Shown one piece after another: positions 49,906 through 60,400 of a stretch of 64,000 nucleotides of DNA. Under the pieces are notes generated by a model. The model saw only the letters and a list, made by a program, of their open reading frames with translations. It was not told where the DNA came from and did no database searches. Source of the DNA: Apiosordaria backusii. Its lineage: Eukaryota; Ascomycota; Sordariomycetes; Sordariales; Lasiosphaeriaceae. How positions within the stretch are numbered: position 1 is the first letter of the stretch; every line of letters starts with the position of its first letter. The stretch lies in contig JAUKTV010000019.1 of assembly GCA_030549205.1 (NCBI GenBank), forward strand, positions 248,001 to 312,000, given 5' to 3'. A program made the translations under genes and the position numbers.

Positions 49906-52900
49906 TTTACATTACTTAAGTAAATTTCTTTATTTTATAGCCTTAATAATAATACCTATTTTATAAGCCTTATTTATTTTAAACTACCGAAGACTTAAAA
50001 AATAGTATTTTAGTACTTTTAATAATGCTTTTACTTCCCTTTTAAGCGCTAAAGACCTAAAAAATAGTATTTTAATACTTCTAATAGTACTTTTACTTTC
50101 CTTTTAAGCTTTTGACCTTCTTTATTATAGAAAATAAAGATATATATAACCCTTTTATAAGCTTTAAAGCTTTAAGGACCTTCGGCTTTCTATTGACTTT
50201 TAACCTTTTTAAAGGCTTTAACTTTACTTAGTACTTTTAATAATTATAAAACAACTTTATAGTTACCTTTAATAATAGGATTAGGGCTGCTATAGTAGGT
50301 TTTATTAATTAAATTAGAGCTTTAAATGTTAAAATCAACTAAGTTAATACCTATATTGATAATTTTAATACTTACTTTCTATTAAAATATATTGCTTTAA
50401 GCCTCCTTAAGTCTTTTTCTGAACCTTTTATAGACCTACCTATATTATCTTTATTTTCGGTTACTTTAGTTTATATAGGTCCATTAATCCTTATTGCTAT
50501 ATTTATTATAGTACCTTCTTTAAATTAAACTGCTTAAAAGATTACTATACTTTTAATAAAAGATCTTAGTAAATAGGTCCTTTACTTTACTAAAGAATAA
50601 AAACTTTTAGGTTTTAAGAACTAGTACTTTTAATATTAGGCTTTTACTATTTAAATAAGGGTTTTAAGCCTCTTTAAGTTTATAAATAAGCTTAAGTTAA
50701 TTACTAATTTACTAAATGATAATTTAAAAGCCTACCTTCTTTTTATTATTTAGAATATCCTATAAATAGGCTTACTGTTTATTATTAAGGCTAAAGACTT
50801 TTTAATAACCTTTTTTTAATAATTATAAGCTTAGTATACTTTTACTTAAACCGTCTTTTAAAATAAGCTTTATAGGGCTTACTATATTATTAAATTTAAT
50901 AGTTTATTAAAAGTAGTTAAATATAATGTTAAGTTTAATACCTTTATTATAAGGCTTTAAGGTTTAGGTATTATAATTTAGTTTATCGATTAGGTTAATT
51001 ACTATTTAAGCTTATTAGAGGGTAGTTTTTTACTATAATATAAATACTTTAAAGCTTTAATTTATTAAAATAAGTATAATTTCGGCTATTTTCGCTACCC
51101 TATATTAGAATTTTTATAAAAGGAGCTTTTAGTTAAAACCTATATTTCTAATATTATAGTTATTTAAGTCCTTTCTATACTTTATTTCTATATTACTTTT
51201 ATTAAGGATTATAAAGCTTTAAAGGCTTTAAATACCTCTATAGAGAACCCTATAGAGCTTAGGTTTATTAGAAAAAAGAAAAAGAAAATGGAAGATAAAA
51301 AGAAAAAAGATATTAAAGACTTTAGAAATTTTAAGGAAATTTCTTTTATAATAGGCTTTAACTTTAATATAGGCTTTTATAATACTAAACCTTTAAAGCT
51401 AACTATACTTTATAAATACTATAGCTTTATTAGGTTTATAGTATCTTTACCCTTTAAGGTCTTATCTTCTATACTTATTAACTTAGCTAACTATATTAAC
51501 TTAGCTTTAAAAGAAGCCTGGCTTTTTAATATTAAATTTATAGTCTATATTTATAATAATAAAAACCTTTTTATTAACCTTATTAAAGTAAAGGTTAAGC
51601 CTTTAATTATAAAAGGTAGCTTTATAAGAATTATTAGTAAAGGTACTATAAAAGTCCAATTCTTTACTAAAACTTATAATAATAAGGCTTATTTTTTAAC
51701 TATTAGCCTTATTAAAACCTTCTTTATTCTTACTTTTCTATTAAATATTGTTAATAAAGACTGTTTATATAGTATTGAAAAAGCCCTATATAGTTAAAAG
51801 CTTACCGATAGTAACTATAATCTTATTACCTTTTTAAATTTTAAAAGATTAAGGTTTTACTTTAACCTTAAAGGCTAACCATAATTGGAAGTATTTTATT
51901 AATAATACTTTAATAATTACCTTACTTTCCTTTAAGCCTTTAAAGCTTTTAAAATTTTAAAAAGGGTTTTCTTTAAAGCTCTTAGCTATTTAAAAAAGAA
52001 TAGGTTTCTTAAAGATCTTAATAAGCCTTTATTAGCTTTAATTTAATTAACTATCCTTTAATATATATAGTTTAAGTATATAGGTCTTAACCTTTTAAAG
52101 AAGACCTTTTTTATTATTAAAGGTATATTTAATTTATAGAAGGTTAAACTTAAAGATTTAATTTATAAAAGCTATAATATTATAAAAATCCTTTAAAGGC
52201 CTTTTAAAAATCCTATTTAAGACCTTCCTTTTACCCTAAGCTATTTAAAAGAGGATATTATTACTATTAAGCCTTTTGTATTATTAAAGAAACCTTATAG
52301 CTTAATTATAGTAAATCAAAAGACCTATTTTTAATTTTTTAAGCTATTAACTATTAAAGATAATACTATTATAGTACTTTATTTACTATTTAAAGGCCTT
52401 AATAATACTTTCTGGCAATACCCTATTTACTTTTACTATAATAGAGGAAAAGAAGGCCTTTCTTTAAGTACTTACCTTATTAAAAAAAATATTAGCTTTA
52501 GTATATTAAACCTTAAAACTTCCAATTAAAATAGTTTAGTTAAATATTCTATTAAGGTTATTTTAAACTGTCTTAAAGCTATTATTTTAACTTTAAACCT
52601 CTTTATTATTTTTTAAAGATATATAGTTATTTCTATAGTAAAAATCATTAACTATATAGTTTAAAGCTTTAAGGATTTTATATTTTATTAAGCTTTTTAT
52701 AATAAACTATTACTTTTTTAAATACTATATTAATTAAACCTTTTAAACTATAAGGCTATAGGTATTAAGGTTATAGTATATATCTTTATTAAAGATTAAA
52801 CTATAGGTTTTAAACTTGCCTTTTAAGAAATTAAAGGAAGATTTATAACTATTTTAAATTATTAGACCTACTTAATTTACTTAAGTTTAAATAAAGTTAT

Positions 52901-54913
52901 TAAAACTAACTTTATTAAATTCTATAAAGACTTATTAGTTTAGATTATAGGTCCTTTAAGCCCTATAGGTCCTTTAAAGGTCTTTAACCGCTTTAATAAA
53001 TTAGAAAAGGATATTACTATTTAAGTCTTTAAACCTTCTATTTATAGTCCCTTTATTTTACTAATTTTTAATTCTTTAATATTTAAATCATCCTTTATAT
53101 TACCTACCTAACTGCTATTTAAGCTTACAATTCCAATACTTATAGTACCTTCTATTACTATTAAAATCTTTTTACTTTAAACCTTATAGAAATAACGTAA
53201 GAAATTTATACCTATAAATAATATAAATTACAATAAGTTTATTTTTACTTAGTTTTTTACTATAAAAGTGCTATTTTATAAAGGCTTTAAAGTCTAATAC
53301 CTTTAAGTAAGCCTTAGAATACCTTAAAAAGAAGCAATAGTTATAGGCTATCTTTATTAAATTATATTAACTTCTTACTATTAAGACCTTTTATTTTATC
53401 TACTAATCTTAAGTTAAAAAGAAGCTTATTATAAACTGTTAGGTCTTTAAAGATAAAAAGAATTTATAGGGTATTATAGTAAAGTTTAAGGCCTAATTAG
53501 TTACTTAAAGTTTCTAATAGGCCTTTAAAATCGATTTTAAATAGACCTATACTTCTACTATAAGGCCTTTAATTTAAAGAATTATACTGGCCTTTACAAT
53601 TATATTTAACTAGGATTTAAAGTAGGTAGACTTTATAAAAGCCTTTTTAAATTTAAAAACCGATTTTAATATCTATATTAAAATTTTATAGAGACTATTT
53701 AAATGTACCTACAGTAATGCTAACGCTATAATACTATTAAAAGTAGCTAAATAAGACCTTACTAAAGACTAAATTATCCTATTAAAAAATCCTTATATAG
53801 CCTAAAGTAAACTTCTTACCTTTAATAATAGAAAGTCCTTATAATAACCTAGGCCTTAAGTTTTAGGCCCTTTATCTTTAATATAACTACCTATTTTTAC
53901 TTAAACTATAAAATCTTTATTATTAACTATATTAATAACTACTTAATTATAGGCCTTAAACCTCTATAGCTTTAAACCTTAAAGAACATTATAGAAAAGT
54001 ATTACAATATTGAAGATTTAAATCCTACCTACTACTTTCTTAATATTTAAATTAAATATAATAGGCTTTAACGGCGCCTTTAAATCTACTAAAAGGCCTA
54101 TATTATAAAGGCAATTAAATACTTTAGAATTAACATTAAGTTAACTTCCCTTCTACTAAGCCTTAAAATTATAAATAAAGGTAATAAGCCTAAAATCTCT
54201 ATAAGCTCCTTTAATCGATACCTATATTAATAACTAATTAATACTTTAATATATACTATAGTTTAAACTAAACTTAATATAGCCTTTAACGTTTAATAGC
54301 TTTTATAATACTTAATATAGCCTACTAACACTTACTTAAAAGCTATAAAATCATTACTTTCCTACCTTTATTTTAATATTTATAGCACTATTAGTTATAG
54401 CTTTAATAGTAACTTAAATCCTATTAGCTTTATTAATAATAACTAAACTGAATATAAGGAAAGTGCTAAATCTACTTCTAGTTAACTATTTACCTTAACT
54501 AAAAGACCTATTAACTAAAAATCTAAAAAAGCATCTACTATATCCTTCAATACTTTAAAAGCCGAATATACTAAGCTTATCGAAGGCCTTAAAAAAGCTA
54601 TATAGTTTAAAGGTCTCTTTTAAGAAATTTCTAGGCCTATTATAGACCTTACTTTCCTATTATATAATAATAAAGGCTTTATTACCATTGCCTATAACAA
54701 TAACTACAATCGCTAAACTAAATATATTCTAATTTAATTTTAAAAGGTTAAAGAGGCTATATTTACTAAAGTTATTACTATAACCTACCTCCTTATAGAG
54801 AAAATACCTACTAATAGCTTTACTAAAGCCTTATCTATAGTGCTATTTAATACTTTCGTTTTACTATTAAACCTTTCTAAGCTCTTTTAATTAGTGCTAT
54901 ATATTATAGCTAT
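49906..54913 (+). pseudogene. Copia gag-pol pseudogene of A3
   Basis: A plus-strand polyprotein in one frame: protease with Asn-Ile-Lys for Asp-Thr-Gly (51528-51536), integrase with the catalytic Asp changed to Asn (52440-52442), reverse transcriptase with Tyr-Ile-Asn-Asn (53928-53939), and RNase H with Ser-Phe-Asn-Thr-Leu-Lys-Ala-Glu-Tyr (from 54543). At least four active-site acids are lost by G-to-A change. Gag at about 49950-51280 is not recognisable at domain level. A 169-codon stretch around the protease remains open. Confidence 0.9.
51288..51797 (+). pseudogene. Chance-open 169-codon piece of A3 gag-pol (protease region)
   Basis: The longest open frame in the window. It is not a gene of its own but part of the A3 polyprotein. 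It starts with a Lys-rich stretch (end of gag), then Trp-Leu-Phe-Asn-Ile-Lys, which corresponds to Trp-Leu-Phe-Asp-Thr-Gly at the start of the aspartic protease, then Lys-Asn-Leu-Phe-Ile-Asn-Leu and a stretch leading to Leu-Leu-Asn-Ile-Val (protease end). It matches A2 minus-strand sequence around 37620 residue by residue, where stops occur. The catalytic Asp is lost, so no activity is expected. Its composition is extreme in Ile, Lys, Asn and Phe, as RIP produces. Confidence 0.85.
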
Positions 54914-54921
54914 AAAAGAGG
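54914..54921 (+). other. Polypurine tract of A3
   Basis: AAAAGAGG directly before the 3' LTR. Confidence 0.7.
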
Positions 54922-55600
54922 TATTAAAATATAGCACTTAGTTATAGACTTTATAATATAATTTAACCTATAACCTATAGGGCTAATAATAATTAATAGC
55001 TTAAAATTATAGCGCTTATTAATACTTTACTATAGTAATTATAATAGTCTTTAGATCTTTAAAGTAGCCTAAAGTTCTAGACAGTTAGTACATTATAATG
55101 GTAAAATATTAGCGCCCTATATCTTATAAATAGCTTTTAGCTAATATATTTAATAATTAGATTTAACCGGCTAGCTAAGTTTACAATTAGCAGACTTAAT
55201 AGGCATTTAGGCCCTATAGTTAATAGACTTAATAAGCATTTAAGCCTTATAGTTAATAGACTTAATAGATATTTAAGCCTTAAAATAGAAAGAGGTTTAA
55301 AAAGCAATATAAGGCTAAAGACTTATAATAGGTCTTGTCCTTTATAACTATTTACTATAATATCTTCCTAGCTAATAAGTCAATTTAATATATTGGTTTA
55401 CTATATTTTATAGTACCTTATAAGCCTATATTATAGTGTTTACTTTCTATATATTGTAGGGCATTGTCTTTATAATCTACCTTCCTTTAATACCTAGTTA
55501 CTATCGTATACTGCAGACAAAGCCCTCTTTGCTTTTAATGTTCTACGCCGTTCCCTGCACAGGTCTATACCTATAGGCCTGTAAGACACTTATCTTAACA
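54922..55600 (+). repeat. 3' LTR of Copia A3 (679 bp)
   Basis: It begins TATTAAAATATAGC and ends TTATCTTAACA. The inner end is more mutated than the outer end. Confidence 0.93.
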
Positions 55601-55605
55601 CTTAG
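55601..55605. repeat. TSD CTTAG of Copia A3 (right)
   Basis: Identical to 49207-49211. Confidence 0.92.
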
Positions 55606-56363
55606 TACTAAAGTATTAGAATATAGTACCTTGTAGGTACTATAGAATAGAAATATAGTAAGTAAATAATTATATTATAGTACTAGCCTTCTATAAATCT
55701 ACTATAATAATCTTTATAGTAAGGTTTGTACTTGACCTTTACTATATACCTACCGACTAACATATAGTGCCTTATATACCCTAGTAAGCAAATAGGCTAA
55801 AGTATAGCTTAGTTAACTTTAAGGTTTACTAAGCCCTATAAACTACTTACTAAGCCCTCTATAGCTCCCGACCTACAGGGCCTACAGGCTTATAATTTAA
55901 TATAGTAATAATATACCTACTTAACTATAGGCCTACCAATTCTTAGCCAATTTAACTAGCCCAATAGTTAACTACAGGTCTTACAGGCAGCTAAGTTAGT
56001 ATAGTTTACAGCTCTTTAAAAATCAACTTACGGCCATATAAAAGGGCCGCGAAACCTAACACCCTCAACCTAAAGTGCAGGTTATTGTAGGGTTAGGGTT
56101 AGGCCACTTATACTGCCTATAGTAGTAGGCTTTAATAGCCTAAATATAAAATTACAGGCGGTTTGGCTTACTAATTAGCAGAATGCAGGCCTTTAAATAG
56201 CCTTATAGTAAGATAAAGTGCTCAGTAAATGCCAGGTAACTGACAGGTAGGCCTTCCTTTCTCCTATACTTGGCCTATAGGTCAAGTATTAGGAAATTAC
56301 CACTACGTAGTATAATAGCAGCTACCCACTGTAAACTAGGCCTCACAGGGACCTAGTTTAACA
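55606..56363 (-). repeat. 5' LTR of Copia B2, outer part (758 bp)
   Basis: It continues the LTR interrupted at 49211 and ends CCTAGTTTAACA on the plus strand. It is one of the best-kept B LTR stretches and carries AGGGTTAGGGTTAGG at 56089-56103. Confidence 0.93.
56089..56103. repeat. Telomere-like TTAGGG motif in the B2 LTR
   Basis: AGGGTTAGGGTTAGG, the reverse complement of the motif in the B1 5' LTR, at the same LTR position. Confidence 0.6.
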
Positions 56364-56368
56364 AGTAA
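56364..56368. repeat. TSD AGTAA of Copia B2 (right)
   Basis: Identical to 42321-42325. Confidence 0.92.
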
Positions 56369-56632
56369 TAAAACGATTATACTTTAGGAAATTATAAAAA
56401 GTATAAAAGATTTTTGATAATCGACTTTTTTATATATAGTATATATTTTAAAATATAATTTAAAGGTAAAGTAGACTTATATATAGAGTTTCTTAATATT
56501 TATTAGATTAAGAAGATTATTTTAAAAGTATAAAATCTTTTTTTAAACTATTATAATATTCTTTTAATTTAAATATAAAGTATATTTTAATAAGGATCTT
56601 ATAAACGAAATTATAATTAAAATGTATATAAA
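56369..56632. other. Extremely AT-rich host sequence, segment 3
   Basis: Continuation of segment 2 (39941-42320) before B2 inserted, ending at the B3 insertion. No feature is visible. The five bases before B3 are ATAAA, but its right end is outside the window, so the TSD is untested. Confidence 0.45.
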
Positions 56633-57466
56633 TATTGGAATAGGTATGGCTAATTACAGGCCTAAGGGCCCTGTAATTAGTACTTACACATTAGCTTACA
56701 GTATAGCAGAAGTCTTACGTATAATACCTATAGCTCAGTGCTAAGGTACTAAAATACAGTACTTTGTAAGTACTGCAGGATAGAAATATAGTAAGTAAAC
56801 AATTATATTATAATGCTAGCCTTCTATAAATCCACTGTAATAATCTCTACAGTAGGGTTTGTACTTAACCTCTACTATATACCTACCGACGGACGTACAG
56901 TGCCTTATATATTTTAGCAAGCAAATAGGCTAAAGTATAGCTTAGTTAACCCCGAAGTTTGCTAAGCCCTATAAACTACTTATTAAGCTTTCTATAGCTT
57001 TAAACCTATAGGGCTTACAAGCCTATAATTTAATATAGTAGTAATGTACTTACTTAACTATAGACCTATTAACTTTAGACTAATTTAACTAATTTAGTAG
57101 TTAATTACAGGTCTTTTAAATAGTTAAGTTAACATAGTTTACAGCTTTTTAATAATCAACTTATAGCTATATAAAAAGGCTATAAAACCTAATACCTTCA
57201 ACTTAAAGTATAGGTTATTATAAGGTTAAGGTTAGGCTACTTATACTACTTATAATAGTAGGCCTTAATAGCTTAAATATAAAGTTCCAGGCGGTTTAGC
57301 TTTTTAGTTAGTAGGATATAAGCCTTTAAATAGCCCTATAGTAAAGTAAGGTACTAAGTAAGTATTAGGTAGTTAATAGATAGGCTTTTTTATTTAAGCT
57401 TCTACTATATAATATAATCGTAGCTACCTACTATAAACTTAAGCTTTATAAAAACTTAGTTTAATA
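56633..57466 (-). repeat. 3' LTR of Copia B3 (834 bp, internal deletion)
   Basis: On the plus strand it begins TATTGGAATAGG and ends CTTAGTTTAATA. Compared with B2 it lacks about 30 bases near 57385-57410. Confidence 0.9.
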
Positions 57467-57480
57467 CCCTTTCTCTACTT
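57467..57480 (-). other. Polypurine tract of B3
   Basis: The minus strand reads AAGTAGAGAAAGGG directly before the 3' LTR. This is probably closest to the original B-family tract. Confidence 0.7.
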
Positions 57481-60400
57481 ATAGTAAATAATAGGCTTAG
57501 ATTTAAATTTAAAGCCTACTATATTAAGTTAAAACTAATAAACTAATTAACTAATTAAAAAACTAAAATACAAAGTATATAAGGCATTAAAGCTTATATA
57601 TTTAAGTATTAAGTAACTACTTTTATAAGCTAATTTATAAAGGAAAATTAAATATAGAAAAGGTAGTTTGCAAATCTATTTCTTTACTAACTTTTCCTCT
57701 ATAGGCCTATTCTTTATGCTTAAAAGACCTATAAAGGTTTTAAATTTCTAACTAGCTAATAGTTTAGTTAGCCTATTAGCCAGCATTTATTTAATATTTA
57801 AGTAGTTAATAATAACCTATAATACCTTAACTTACTTTTTAACTTAATAGTATTTTAATAGTATATATTTAGTATAATTGTAAAAGGCTAAGTTATAAAC
57901 AGTTATTATAGAGCTAATATTATTACGATATAATAAAGTAAAGCCTACTAAATTATACTTTAGCTTCTTATAAACCCTTCTAATCTATAGAGCCTTATAA
58001 ATAACCTTAATAAATATATCGGTTTTAACCTTTAAAGTAGAAAGGCTTATAGTATTAGCCTTCTTTAATTTTTAGTTTATAAAGCCTCTAGCTACTTTAA
58101 ATATAAAGCTATAAGTAGATTTTAAGTCCTTTAAGTCCTTTATAAAGTCTAAATCTATAAAGCCTATAGGTACTATAGTATCTTCCTTTTTAATAAGTCT
58201 AGTAGTATTATAACCGTAAGTAATTATTAAATTTTCTATACTATTTAAATACTTTAAAAAGTTTTTAATAGTATTTAAGCTTATTATACTAGGTTACTAT
58301 ATACTTTTTGAAAGCTACTATACTATAAAAGCAATATTAGGCTTTATTTAAGTTATTAAATATATTATAGTACTTACTATATATTAGAATAGTATATAAT
58401 TCAATTTACTTATAAAGCTTCCTTTTAATTTAAAGTCCTTATACTAGGCTACTATTTTAGATTATAAAGGAACTAGTATTTTATAGCTATTTTTAAAGCT
58501 AAAGGTTTTAATTGCCTTTTATATATATTAAGCTTAACTAAACTATAAAAGGAAGTAACGCCTATCTTTTATCATTTAAACATTTAAAAAAAAGGAAGCT
58601 AGCCCTTTATTTTCTATTAAATAAACTTTATTTAAACTTTTTTTAAGCTATTAAATATAGGCCTTATTAAAGCCTATAATTAAATATTTATTAATATAGA
58701 TTCCTATAAAAATCCTAACCTTAAGATTATAAAAGACAGTAGAGTTAGAAATTAGTACTATAAAACCTTCTTTTTTTAATAGCTTAGTAAGTTTAATTTA
58801 TTAAAGTTTAGGGCTCTACTTTAAGCTATATAAAGCCTTAAAAAGGCAAATTATTTAGCTCGTTTTAAGCTTAAAGCCTTACCTATATAGCTTAGCTTTA
58901 ATAGCTAAGTCTACTTTTTAATAAAACTTATAGAAGCCTTTAAATATAGCTATATAATTCTTTTCTTTTAAATAGTTATTAAAAAATACCTCTATAAAAT
59001 CGATCTACTTTATTTTCTAATTTAATAAAGCTATTATAGTTAACAGTATATACTAGGTAAATAGTATAGTAATAAAAATAAATGTTTTTATAAAATCTAA
59101 CCTTTTATAAAAATCCTTTAACAATTAGCTTAGCCTTAAACTTTAAAAGCCTATTTTCTTTATCGGTCTTTTTATATAGTAATAACCTATTAGTTAATAA
59201 TATATAGTCTTTAAAGAAAGTACCTTAAAAAAAGAACTTAAAAGTTCTTTAGTTAACTATTTACTTAAATTTACTATATGTAGCCTTTAGTTAGTAAGAT
59301 TTTTCAAAGTTCTTTAATATTTATTTTAGTATTTAAAGTAATAAATTAATATTAAAAAGACCCTTAAAGACCCTATAGTAATAGGCTTAGCCCTGGTTAA
59401 TATTGATTTAATAAATTAGCTAGTATTTATTTTAATATCTTTATTTACATTTTAGTATAGTTTTTTTACTTCTATTAGTAAATAGTCTTTAATAGAAAGT
59501 TTTAAACTAGCTTTAAGGCTTATAAAAGGCTTATAAAAGGCTTTAAGTTACTATCAATTATAGCCTTTTAAATTATAGTAAGTCTATTAATTAACTTACT
59601 ATTAAAGAATTTTTTAAGGTTAGCCTACTGGCGAAATTTTAAACCTAGCCGGCCAGTTAAATCGGATTTTTTAAAATATAGATCGCTATCTTTATTTATT
59701 AATTATAATAACTTTACCTCCCCTTAGCTTAAATCCCTTTTTAAAATAACAATAATACTTTAAATTATAGTAGGCTTATTTACTATATTAATAAAAGAAG
59801 ATTTTACTACTGCCCTTTTAGCCGGTATTTATATTTAATAGGTTTTACTTTTAAAAACAGCCAGTAACTTACTAAGCTTTATATAAGCCTATAGCTTTAA
59901 AGCTTTAGATCTTTTTTTAATAAAAATAAAGAGCTTTATAAAAAAGCCTATAGCTTTAAATTAATTTAAATTTAGTTTATAGAAAAGGGAAAGCTTTAAT
60001 TTATTATAGAGCGTTTAGTAAAAAGTAAGGTTTTTATTATTAACTACTATATAGTTAACTAATTTAAATACTATAAGCGCTATATAGTACTATAAATGTT
60101 AAAGAAGCTATAATAATACTATTATAGCCTATAACTGGTTTAAAAATACTTTAATAGAACGTTTAATTAAGCTATTTTATTTATAATTAATTTCTTTCCT
60201 ACCGTTATAATAAAAGTAAATAGAGTACCGATTATAGCGATTCTTTAGGTTTTTAAAAAAGCCTTTTATAATACTTAGTATAGTTAGTCTTTTAACGTTT
60301 AGTAAGTAGAAAGCTTATTTAAATTGGGATTTTTAGTTTATTAAAATTAATACTATATGAAACCTATTATAGGATATAGGCTTAGTTTTAAAAGTATCGA

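Larger units (their letters stand above)
49212..55600 (+). mobile_element. Copia family A copy 3 (A3), nested in the 5' LTR of B2
   Basis: A 6389-bp element on the plus strand with two 679-bp LTRs, TSD CTTAG, primer-binding site and polypurine tract. It lies inside the 864-bp LTR of B2, so it is younger than B2. It is heavily RIP-mutated inside and lightly at both outer ends. Confidence 0.94.
42326..56363 (-). mobile_element. Copia family B copy 2 (B2), complete, split by nested A3
   Basis: With A3 and its extra TSD (6394 bp) removed, the element is 7644 bp with two 864-bp LTRs and the TSD AGTAA. The coding strand is minus. The 5' LTR (right side) is interrupted after 106 bp by A3, which must have inserted later. 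Confidence 0.94.
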
